NCBI GenBank assembly: GCA_030633185.1
Contig: DAOVTG010000191.1
Span: forward strand, 1-5,021
DNA from: Deltaproteobacteria bacterium
GTDB lineage: Bacteria > Desulfobacterota > Anaeroferrophillalia > Anaeroferrophillales > Tharpellaceae
DNA: 5,021 nucleotides
Direction of reading: 5' to 3'
The notes below the pieces were generated by a model, which saw nothing but the letters and a program-made list of their open reading frames with translations, was not told the origin of the DNA and made no database searches. The position numbers and the translations under genes are program-made. How positions within the stretch are numbered: position 1 is the first letter of the stretch; the number at the start of each line of letters is the position of its first letter. Below are positions 1 through 5,021 of this stretch, piece by piece.

Positions 1-34
1 ACCCATAATTTATCTACGTTAAGTTACTGCGGGT

Positions 35-57
35 AGAGTCGAACTTTGCTTCGCTCT
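35..57. repeat. Small imperfect hairpin
   Basis: AGAG (35-38) pairs with CTCT (54-57) and CGAA (40-43) pairs with TTCG (50-53), with one bulged T at 39 and a six-base loop. It lies eight bases upstream of the much larger hairpin at 65-111, so the two may belong to one structured element or leader. No T-tract follows, so it is not a typical intrinsic terminator. A short imperfect stem like this can occur by chance. Confidence 0.3.
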
Positions 58-64
58 CATAAAC

Positions 65-111
65 GGGGTCAAAGCTGGGGTGCTAGCGCACCTTGTACCA
101 GCAATGACCCC
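65..111. repeat. Large interrupted stem-loop, REP-like or structured leader
   Basis: Three nested arms pair perfectly. GGGGTCA (65-71) pairs with TGACCCC (105-111), GCTGG (74-78) with CCAGC (98-102), and GGTGC (79-83) with GCACC (88-92). This gives 17 Watson-Crick pairs, a symmetric AA/AA internal loop (72-73 and 103-104), a five-base bulge (93-97) and a TAGC tetraloop. No run of T follows the stem, so it does not look like a Rho-independent terminator. The conspicuous GGGGTCA arm resembles REP-type repeats associated with Y1 (IS200-like) transposases, but that is recollection and not a database match. It could instead be a 5' leader structure of the receptor transcript. Confidence 0.55.
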
Positions 112-173
112 AATCCCGACAGTTTTGAGACAGAACCTGAACAGTTACGAAAGAATAAACATTGTCATAAAAC

Positions 174-180
174 AGAGGAG
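174..180 (+). promoter_or_regulatory. Strong Shine-Dalgarno AGAGGAG
   Basis: AGAGGAG is close to the ideal anti-16S match and is the only strong ribosome-binding site upstream of the receptor. It lies 8 nt before a TTG at 189 that is in frame with the receptor, which would add 29 residues before the signal peptide. It also lies 1 nt before a TTG at 182 in another frame, too close for that codon by the usual spacing. Which start it serves is unresolved, and this decides the receptor N-terminus. Confidence 0.5.
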
Positions 181-181
181 A

Positions 182-298
182 TTGTCCTTTGCAAAATATT
201 ACAGAGATTGTTTGGACGATTCAGCTGTCGAAGCCTATGAAAAACTTGTTAAAGAATTTGATGGTCGTGGTGTTTATGCGAATTATAAAAAAGACTAA
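182..298 (+). CDS. Possible small ORF or 3' remnant overlapping the receptor start
   Basis: This frame encodes about 38 hydrophilic residues ending in DGRGVYANYKKD and a TAA stop. I do not recognise the product. Its codons look protein-like, with GNN and NNY codons frequent (GAT GGT CGT GGT GTT TAT GCG AAT TAT). By contrast, the same bases in the receptor frame give an unconvincing peptide before the signal sequence. No good start is visible: TTG 182 sits only 1 nt after AGAGGAG, and the open frame can be extended upstream to a GTG at 80 that lies inside the 65-111 hairpin. It overlaps the receptor ATG at 276 by 23 nt, as expected for a translationally coupled upstream gene. It may be a leader ORF or the surviving 3' end of a gene broken by the upstream repeat. 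It could also be chance. Confidence 0.3.
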   Translation: MSFAKYYRDCLDDSAVEAYEKLVKEFDGRGVYANYKKD

Positions 299-2510
299 GT
301 GTAACATTTTTCTATTGTTCTTGTTCCTCTCTATTTTTTTAGTGCAACCGGCAACCCTGTTTGCCGGGTCGAAATCAGAAGATAAAGAGGCACTTTTTGA
401 CCTCTCTCTTGAAGAGTTGTTGGAGGTTAGAGTCAGCAATGTGGCAACCTTGACGCCGACGACCTGGCGCCAGGGGCCAGCTGCGGTGACGATGATTACG
501 CAAGAGATGATTCAAGCGTCAGGGGCTCGTAGTCTGGATAAGGTGCTGGAGATATTTGTGCCCAATTTTCAGATGATGCGCAACCATTTCGATCCGCCAG
601 CGATCGGGATGCGGGGCGTGATCGGCGATCATAATGATAAAATTCTTTTGTTGGTTAATCATCGGGTTATGAACCATCGTCTACGTTCCGGGGCCTTTAG
701 TGAACGGGATTTGCCCATGCTTGGAGATATTCATCATGTCGATGTTGTGCGCGGGCCGGGGTCGGTTATTTATGGCCCTGGAGCTGTGGCCGGAGTCATT
801 AATATTGTTACTTACAGTGGTTTGAGTTTTTCCGGTTTTGATGTGACCTTGCGTCAGGGGGCAGTCGAGCGTTTTAGTTCTGTAGAAATGCGTTATGGGC
901 ATAGTTTTAAAGATGGTTCAGGTCTTTTTATCGATTACGGATTAAGTGATTACAGTGGTGCGGATCAAGACGATTCACCTTATGTTTTGGGGAAGAGCTT
1001 TAAAACTATGGGCGATGAATTCGAGGTCAAATCGGGGCATTCGGTACCCTTTAAAATTAACGATGACCACCGTTCCAGTCGCTCTGAACTCAAGCATAAA
1101 CTACATGTCCAGTATGATAATGGGCCCTTTACGGCTTGGACGAGATATACCTCTGGAGGTAGTAAGACGTTATTGCCGCGTGGGGCTATGGATAACCCGC
1201 CGATTGGCGGGATGCCGTATGGGTGGTCAGTAGATGAATTTTCTGGGCGTCAATTTGCTTATCAGCAACTGACTCTTTTTGCCGATTATGATTATCAGGT
1301 AAATTCTGATCTCGATATTGTTCTGGCCTTAAGTTATGACCTGTTTGATTTTGAGGATATCGGGCCTTCAGATGATCCACTATTTTTTGCCCAGCGCTCT
1401 TGGCATGAAACCAGGAGTTCACGAGAAGATGAATATTTTGCCGAGATTATGGGTCGTTGGCGACCTTCTGACAGCCATTTTCTTGCTTTAAGTTTAGCTT
1501 GGTCGCATGAGATTTTTGGTTTAGAAAGTATCGGTTTTCCCCATGAACCGGCGACAACTAATGTTCAGGGGCGGGTGCATCGTTGGTCAACCGATACTTG
1601 GTCGGTTGCGAGTGAATATCAATGGAGTATCAATCCTTACTGGACGCTCTTTGCTGGCTGCCGTTTTGATGATCACACCTATTCGGATTGGTTGGTTTCA
1701 CCAAGAGTCGCTCTGGTTTTTATGCCGACGGATAGGGATACGGCAAAATTTATTGTCAGTCAGTCGGTACGTCGCAGCGGCGATGATGAGTTGCGGGGGC
1801 AATATTTAGCTGATGGCAGTAATGCCGAAGATGAGCAGATACAATCTTGCGAGTTGCGCTATGAACGTCAACAGAATGATCATCTCTGGTTTGCCGGTTC
1901 GCTTTTTTATGAAAATATCGAGCTTGTAGCTCGTAACCCTTCTTCGCAGCGTAATGATCAGGTGGGCGAGTATGATGCCTGGGGGCTGGAGCTGGAGCTG
2001 TGTTACCAGAGTGAGGGGCTTTTTTTGACGCTTTCACACTCCTATACTAAAATGCTCTCTTTCGATCTTGCCGATGTGCAGATTGTACAACCCTGGTCGG
2101 CTGAGCCCTATGGTTATGGGGATGATTTGAGTAGTTGGTCTAATCATATTTCAAAATTACATATCAGTTATACGCTGAATCCGCAGTGGAAAATCAATAG
2201 TAATTGTCAAATATATTGGGGTTTTCCCGGGGCAGAAGATCAGACTGAATACAACAATGAAAATCTGGTCGTTCCCTGGTTGGGACTGTCAGACCCCGGT
2301 TACAGCAAGGCCTTTCGCCCGAACTGTTATCTCGATTTAGGGGTTGAATATCAACCCTGGGAATCCCTGACCCTACGTTTTGATGCCTACAATATTCTCG
2401 GTTGGATTGATAAGGATATAAACAAAAGGAATTATATAGAGCGCGGCTCTGATTATCGCTCTGAGGCTGCCGCTTTAGGTTTAATGCTTAAATATCGTTT
2501 TTTGGAATGA
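276..2510 (+). CDS. TonB-dependent receptor-like outer-membrane protein
   Basis: Outer-membrane beta-barrel with an N-terminal plug, 744 residues from ATG 276; the ligand is unknown. A lysine-bearing start (MRIIKKTK) and hydrophobic core give a Sec signal peptide ending near LFA-G (residue 30). Next comes an acidic LSLEELLEV segment (43-51), often seen in plug proteins of this kind. The plug domain spans about 66-180 and includes PAAVTMIT (68-75), MRG (112-114) and the hallmark VDVVRGPGSVIYGPGAVAG (155-173) leading to INIVT. The rest is aromatic, alternating beta-barrel sequence. The C-terminus KYRFLE keeps a Y-x-F beta-signal but adds two residues after the phenylalanine. There is no STN domain, so it is not a FecA-type transducer, and no clear TonB box was found. 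ATG 276 was chosen because it places the signal peptide at the N-terminus. In-frame alternatives are ATG 261, ATG 237 and TTG 189, the last having the best Shine-Dalgarno. The YfiR-family gene follows after 3 nt, suggesting co-translation and a sensory rather than purely transport role. Confidence 0.9.
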   Translation: MRIIKKTKCNIFLLFLFLSIFLVQPATLFAGSKSEDKEALFDLSLEELLEVRVSNVATLTPTTWRQGPAAVTMITQEMIQASGARSLDKVLEIFVPNFQMMRNHFDPPAIGMRGVIGDHNDKILLLVNHRVMNHRLRSGAFSERDLPMLGDIHHVDVVRGPGSVIYGPGAVAGVINIVTYSGLSFSGFDVTLRQGAVERFSSVEMRYGHSFKDGSGLFIDYGLSDYSGADQDDSPYVLGKSFKTMGDEFEVKSGHSVPFKINDDHRSSRSELKHKLHVQYDNGPFTAWTRYTSGGSKTLLPRGAMDNPPIGGMPYGWSVDEFSGRQFAYQQLTLFADYDYQVNSDLDIVLALSYDLFDFEDIGPSDDPLFFAQRSWHETRSSREDEYFAEIMGRWRPSDSHFLALSLAWSHEIFGLESIGFPHEPATTNVQGRVHRWSTDTWSVASEYQWSINPYWTLFAGCRFDDHTYSDWLVSPRVALVFMPTDRDTAKFIVSQSVRRSGDDELRGQYLADGSNAEDEQIQSCELRYERQQNDHLWFAGSLFYENIELVARNPSSQRNDQVGEYDAWGLELELCYQSEGLFLTLSHSYTKMLSFDLADVQIVQPWSAEPYGYGDDLSSWSNHISKLHISYTLNPQWKINSNCQIYWGFPGAEDQTEYNNENLVVPWLGLSDPGYSKAFRPNCYLDLGVEYQPWESLTLRFDAYNILGWIDKDINKRNYIERGSDYRSEAAALGLMLKYRFLE

Positions 2511-2513
2511 TTT

Positions 2514-3167
2514 ATGGAAAACAGTTATTATAAAAAACCGACGCAAATTTTGCGATTAATTTTACTTCGTTTGCATTTGCAAGTCTCGGTGTCAAGTTTG
2601 TTGATTTGTGGATTGGGGTTACTTTTAGGTTTTGCGCTCTTGGTGCCGCCGGTGGTTTTTGCAGAATCGACACGCAGTATCCAGGTTAAAGCCGGTTTGA
2701 TCTACAAACTTATCTCCTTTATCGATTGGCCGGAAGAGGTCTTGCCCAATAGGGCTGGTAAAGGTCAAAATGAAGCAGGGCAAATTACGATTGGGGTTAT
2801 GGCGAGCCAGGAGATATTTGAGGCCTTAATTCCGGTCGTCGGAACTGTGGTTAAAGGTCATAAGCTGGTGGTCAAAAAACTTGTGGCCGAGACTTCTGAG
2901 GTCGACTCACAAAAATGTCATATTATCTATTTTGGTGACTCTTTACAGGATAAGGTTGGAGCCATTATGAGTCGCCTCGACGGTTACCCCGTGGTCACTG
3001 TAAGTTCAATGGAAAATTTTGTAGAACACGGCGGTATAATCGGATTTAGCGAAGATAAATCCTGCATCCGTTTTGCTATAAATATCAGGGCCGCTCGTCA
3101 GAACGAAATCAAGTTTCGAGCCAAATTGCTACGGGTCGCCAGCCAGGTGATAGGAGTTGAAAAATAG
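2514..3167 (+). CDS. YfiR family (DUF4154) periplasmic protein
   Basis: 217-residue exported protein of the YfiR/DUF4154 family. In Pseudomonas aeruginosa the founding member is a periplasmic repressor of the diguanylate cyclase YfiN. Residues 1-28 form an unusually long basic n-region, and 29-50 are a hydrophobic signal core ending VFA, with likely cleavage before E51. Family features are visible in order: VKAGLIYKLISFIDWP (58-73), a CHIIYFGD strand (135-142), PVVTVSSMENF (159-169), the GGIIGF turn (173-178), and IRFAINIRAARQNEIKFRAKLLRVA (185-209, the C-terminal family signature). The mature part has two cysteines, C135 and C184, whereas P. aeruginosa YfiR uses four in two disulfides, so redox control may differ. 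The ATG lies 3 nt after the receptor stop with GGAA (2504-2507) as a modest ribosome site, which indicates translational coupling. Its likely role is a periplasmic link between the receptor upstream and the cyclase downstream, by analogy only. Confidence 0.9.
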   Translation: MENSYYKKPTQILRLILLRLHLQVSVSSLLICGLGLLLGFALLVPPVVFAESTRSIQVKAGLIYKLISFIDWPEEVLPNRAGKGQNEAGQITIGVMASQEIFEALIPVVGTVVKGHKLVVKKLVAETSEVDSQKCHIIYFGDSLQDKVGAIMSRLDGYPVVTVSSMENFVEHGGIIGFSEDKSCIRFAINIRAARQNEIKFRAKLLRVASQVIGVEK

Positions 3168-3169
3168 AC

Positions 3170-3247
3170 ATGAGTAATAGTGTTTATAACGTCAGCTCAA
3201 AAAGTTTGAGGACGACGCCATCAAGGGGTGAATATGAAAAAAAATGA
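3170..3247 (+). CDS. Possible 25-codon leader ORF before the cyclase
   Basis: ATG 3170 opens a frame encoding MSNSVYNVSSKSLRTTPSRG and five further residues, ending at TGA 3245-3247. AGGAG at 3152-3156, inside the end of the YfiR gene, lies 13 nt upstream, which is long for an efficient site. The frame crosses the cyclase Shine-Dalgarno and start, so its translation could open or block cyclase initiation. The product has no recognisable similarity. A short frame of this length can easily occur by chance, and only the suggestive position supports it. Confidence 0.2.
   Translation: MSNSVYNVSSKSLRTTPSRGEYEKK
3196..3210. repeat. Perfect 6-bp hairpin in the YfiR-cyclase spacer
   Basis: CTCAAA (3196-3201) and TTTGAG (3205-3210) form a perfect stem around a three-base AAG loop. 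It is followed at once by a 13-nt inverted match to the downstream palindromic repeat and then by the cyclase Shine-Dalgarno. No T-tract follows, so it is not a standard terminator. It might modulate translation or be part of a decayed repeat. Confidence 0.35.
3223..3228 (+). promoter_or_regulatory. Shine-Dalgarno AAGGGG for the cyclase
   Basis: AAGGGG lies 5 nt before ATG 3234. This favours ATG 3234 over the in-frame GTG at 3228, because that GTG overlaps the ribosome site itself. It means the cyclase has an independent initiation site despite the short 66-nt spacer after the YfiR stop. Confidence 0.6.
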
Positions 3248-4859
3248 TGCACAGGTAACTGTAGCTTTAACCGAACCGGTTCAATCCACACGCGAAGATT
3301 CTCTGCGTTGGGGAACGGCGCGCTTGCGCATTTTGTTTCTCGTGCCGATGGCAATTGCCTTCTTTATTACTGCTCTTGTATTAAGTTTGATGCTTTTTAA
3401 ACATACAAGCCGTTATGTGCAGAACAACGTAATCCGTATCCATGTCTCAGTCGAGAGTTTTTTAGAACAAAGTTTCAATGTTCATGCAAATGCCATGCGG
3501 GCAATTATGCATAGCCTAAGTCATGACGAAAAATTATCTGAGGCTCTGACTCAACGCAATCGAGAGGCGTTACTGCAATATGCCACCCCGTTATTTGATG
3601 AAATCAGACGCGATTTTCAAATAACGCATTTTTACTTTACTGGAACTGACAGGGTTAATCTGTTGCGCGTCCATGCCCCTTTGCGGAATGGAGATGTCAT
3701 CGGACGATTCACCACACTTCAAGCCGAAAAGAGTGGCTCAATTTCACACGGTATTGAATTAGGCCCCTTGGGTACTTTCACTTTGCGGCTGGTGGCTCCA
3801 TGGTATGATCGACAAACACAAGAGTTGATCGGCTATGTGGAACTTGGTATGGAAATTGATGAAATCCTCAATAAACTTCCGATGTTTTTCGGTGTGCAGG
3901 TTTTCACTGTTATAAAAAAAGAGTTTCTTGATCGGTCAAAATGGGAGGCCGGAATGCGCTCTCTCGGACGGACGCCCAATTGGGATTACCTCTCCGACGA
4001 GGTGGCAAGTCAACAATCACTTGATAATATTCCACCCGTGGTGGCTGATTATTTAGTAAGTGAGGAGTTTGATCGAAAAGACGATATCACAGATCTGGTT
4101 CACGAAGGCTGTTCCTACCACGTAACCTCAATCCCACTTCCAGATGTAGCCGGCCGTAAGGTTGCGCGAATGATACTTATTGTAAACGTTTCGGAAGAAG
4201 AAAAGATTGCCCGTAAAACCTTCGAGGCAGGTAGTTTAGCCGTACTTTTCTCAGTTGGAGTTCTCTTTTCCTTTTTCTACTGGCTGGCTGGACGCATTGG
4301 TAAGCGTATCGAAAAAAATGAGAAAAAGTTGCGGGAACTGGCCATTCGTGACGGTCTTACGGGGTTATATAATCACCGGTGTTTTTACAACTTTTTAGAG
4401 ATGGGGGTAGCGCGCGCGCTACGTTATCACCATCCCATGTCACTATTGATGATTGATATCGATTATTTCAAAAAAGTTAATGACAGCTATGGCCACCGGG
4501 CCGGGGATGCGGTTCTGCGCGATTTGAGTAAGCTCCTGACGAACCGTTTACGTTCCGTTGATCGTGTTTGTCGATACGGTGGTGAAGAGATAACCGTAAT
4601 CCTCCCTGAAACGGATGTCCCTGCGGCGAAAAAATTGGCTGAAGATTTACGTATTCTGATTGAGCGGACACCATTTGAGATTGGTACAGGGCAATCAATC
4701 AATATTACTGCCAGTATTGGCTTGGCCACTTATCCAGAACATGCGGATACGGATTCGCTGCTTGTTGCGCATGCCGACAAGGCGATGTACAGTGCTAAAA
4801 AGGGTGGTCGAAATCTGGTAAGTGTCTATTGTCCCGAAACGGGTTCTTCGGACGGTTAA
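3234..4859 (+). CDS. Membrane diguanylate cyclase with periplasmic dCache-like sensor
   Basis: 541-residue enzyme predicted to condense two GTP into cyclic di-GMP at the inner membrane. A cytoplasmic tail (1-32) leads to TM1 (about 33-55). A large periplasmic region follows (about 56-332) whose ITHFYFTGTDRVNLLRVHAP stretch resembles double-Cache (dCache_3-type) sensors. TM2 (about 333-353) and a charged linker helix (about 354-371) then join the GGDEF domain (from D373, DGLTGLYN, to about 535). There is no HAMP domain. Catalytic residues by PleD alignment are present: D408 (DID) and E451 for metal, and N416 and D425 for GTP. The signature is GGEEI (449-453), with isoleucine replacing the usual phenylalanine. 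RSVD (440-443), five residues before it, is an intact RxxD product-inhibition site. No EAL domain is present, so this is a synthase, not a phosphodiesterase. The gene ends TAA followed by in-frame TAG. The YfiR-family neighbour suggests periplasmic repression, as with YfiN. Confidence 0.93.
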   Translation: MKKNDAQVTVALTEPVQSTREDSLRWGTARLRILFLVPMAIAFFITALVLSLMLFKHTSRYVQNNVIRIHVSVESFLEQSFNVHANAMRAIMHSLSHDEKLSEALTQRNREALLQYATPLFDEIRRDFQITHFYFTGTDRVNLLRVHAPLRNGDVIGRFTTLQAEKSGSISHGIELGPLGTFTLRLVAPWYDRQTQELIGYVELGMEIDEILNKLPMFFGVQVFTVIKKEFLDRSKWEAGMRSLGRTPNWDYLSDEVASQQSLDNIPPVVADYLVSEEFDRKDDITDLVHEGCSYHVTSIPLPDVAGRKVARMILIVNVSEEEKIARKTFEAGSLAVLFSVGVLFSFFYWLAGRIGKRIEKNEKKLRELAIRDGLTGLYNHRCFYNFLEMGVARALRYHHPMSLLMIDIDYFKKVNDSYGHRAGDAVLRDLSKLLTNRLRSVDRVCRYGGEEITVILPETDVPAAKKLAEDLRILIERTPFEIGTGQSINITASIGLATYPEHADTDSLLVAHADKAMYSAKKGGRNLVSVYCPETGSSDG

Positions 4860-4861
4860 TA

Positions 4862-4880
4862 GGTAAATACCATTTTTCTT
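4862..4880 (+). terminator. Weak terminator-like site after the cyclase
   Basis: GGTA (4862-4865) and TACC (4868-4871) could pair and are followed by ATTTTTCTT. The stem is only 4 bp and the two-base spacer is too tight for a good loop, so an efficient Rho-independent terminator is doubtful. The larger palindrome about 60 nt downstream could instead end or stabilise the transcript. Confidence 0.15.
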
Positions 4881-4906
4881 ATAGATACTCCGTTGATAAA
4901 TTAATT

Positions 4907-5021
4907 TTGATGGCGTCGTAAAAAGTTCCGATATCCTGCGTTGTTGTGGTTCTCCAGACACTCGACATACTACATGTATGGTCTCGCGCCTGGAGAACCA
5001 CAACATCTTGTCTATCGAAAT
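4907..5021. repeat. Long palindromic MITE-like repeat, truncated by window end
   Basis: A nested palindrome is visible. TGTTGTGGTTCTCCAG (4942-4957) pairs perfectly over 16 bp with 4990-5005. Inside it CATAC (4966-4970) pairs with GTATG (4976-4980). Outside it CGATA (4929-4933) pairs with TATCG (5013-5017), with flanking TT (4926-4927) opposite AA (5019-5020). The left edge TTGATGGCGTCGTAAAAAG has no partner yet, because its complement would lie beyond base 5021. Such long imperfect palindromes with no ORF are typical of non-autonomous, repeat-palindrome or MITE-type elements. The edge sequence recalls intergenic repeats I associate with Desulfobacterota and Desulfuromonadales genomes, from memory. 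Transcribed, it could also act as a terminator or 3' stabiliser of the cyclase mRNA. Confidence 0.7.

Noticed and set aside
31..60. Possible tRNA T-arm suggested by GTCGAAC
   Set aside because: The seven-base T-loop pattern, acceptor stem and anticodon arm are not present in consistent positions.
65..111. Integron attC site or c-di-GMP (GEMM) riboswitch
   Set aside because: The stem lacks the conserved terminal core boxes of attC. I also see none of the conserved GEMM junction and tetraloop-receptor sequence, despite the c-di-GMP context.
125..167. Sigma-70-like -35 boxes TTGAGA (125-130) and TTGTCA (162-167)
   Set aside because: Neither has an acceptable -10 hexamer at 16-18 bases spacing, so no promoter can be placed. 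The CATAAT at 4-9 would need a -35 outside the window.
46..240. 64-residue + strand open frame starting with TTG
   Set aside because: It reads through the large hairpin, has no ribosome site, and its translation lacks protein-like character. The ATGA overlap of its stop with ATG 237 is probably coincidence.
1756..2037. Minus-strand open frame, with similar ones at 681-902, 1186-1422, 4477-4698 and 4487-4729
   Set aside because: These are antisense shadows of the strongly supported receptor and cyclase genes, with low-complexity histidine-, proline- and arginine-rich translations.
3228..3230. GTG start for the cyclase
   Set aside because: It overlaps the Shine-Dalgarno AAGGGG, whose spacing instead fits ATG 3234.
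4695..5006. 103-residue open frame on the minus strand
   Set aside because: It runs through the palindromic repeat and antisense to the end of the cyclase. Its translation is rich in arginine, isoleucine and threonine with no domain pattern.

Overview
The window carries a compact three-gene cluster on the + strand that looks like an outer-membrane-to-c-di-GMP signalling unit. Its genes are a TonB-dependent receptor-like outer-membrane protein (about 276-2510), a secreted YfiR-family (DUF4154) protein (2514-3167), and a membrane-bound diguanylate cyclase with a periplasmic sensor region (3234-4859). The first two are separated by 3 nt. The third follows 66 nt later and has its own Shine-Dalgarno.

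The organism is a diderm (Gram-negative) bacterium, shown by the TonB-type receptor, the periplasmic YfiR-like protein and the Sec signals. The moderate G+C judged by eye, the richness in c-di-GMP sensing, and a palindromic repeat starting TTGATGGCGTCGTAAAAAG suggest a Desulfobacterota or Desulfuromonadales-type genome. That repeat style is familiar to me from those groups. This assignment is an inference from memory, not a search result.

Region by region. Bases 1-275 hold no confidently called gene. They contain a small hairpin (35-57), a large interrupted hairpin with 17 Watson-Crick pairs (65-111), a good Shine-Dalgarno (174-180), and a coding-looking small frame (182-298) that runs into the receptor start. 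Bases 276-3167 are the receptor and YfiR genes, probably translationally coupled. Bases 3168-3233 are a short spacer with a 6-bp hairpin, a possible 25-codon ORF, and a 13-nt inverted match to the end of the downstream repeat. Bases 3234-4859 encode the cyclase. Bases 4860-5021 are intergenic and mostly filled by the left and central part of a long palindromic, MITE-like repeat cut by the window edge.

How the genes may work together. In Pseudomonas aeruginosa, periplasmic YfiR represses the inner-membrane cyclase YfiN and is relieved by the outer-membrane protein YfiB. Here a YfiR homologue sits between an outer-membrane receptor and a cyclase with a different sensor. An analogous three-layer relay, with receptor occupancy acting on YfiR and then on cyclase activity, is the natural hypothesis. 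It is inferred from gene order and families and not shown by the sequence.
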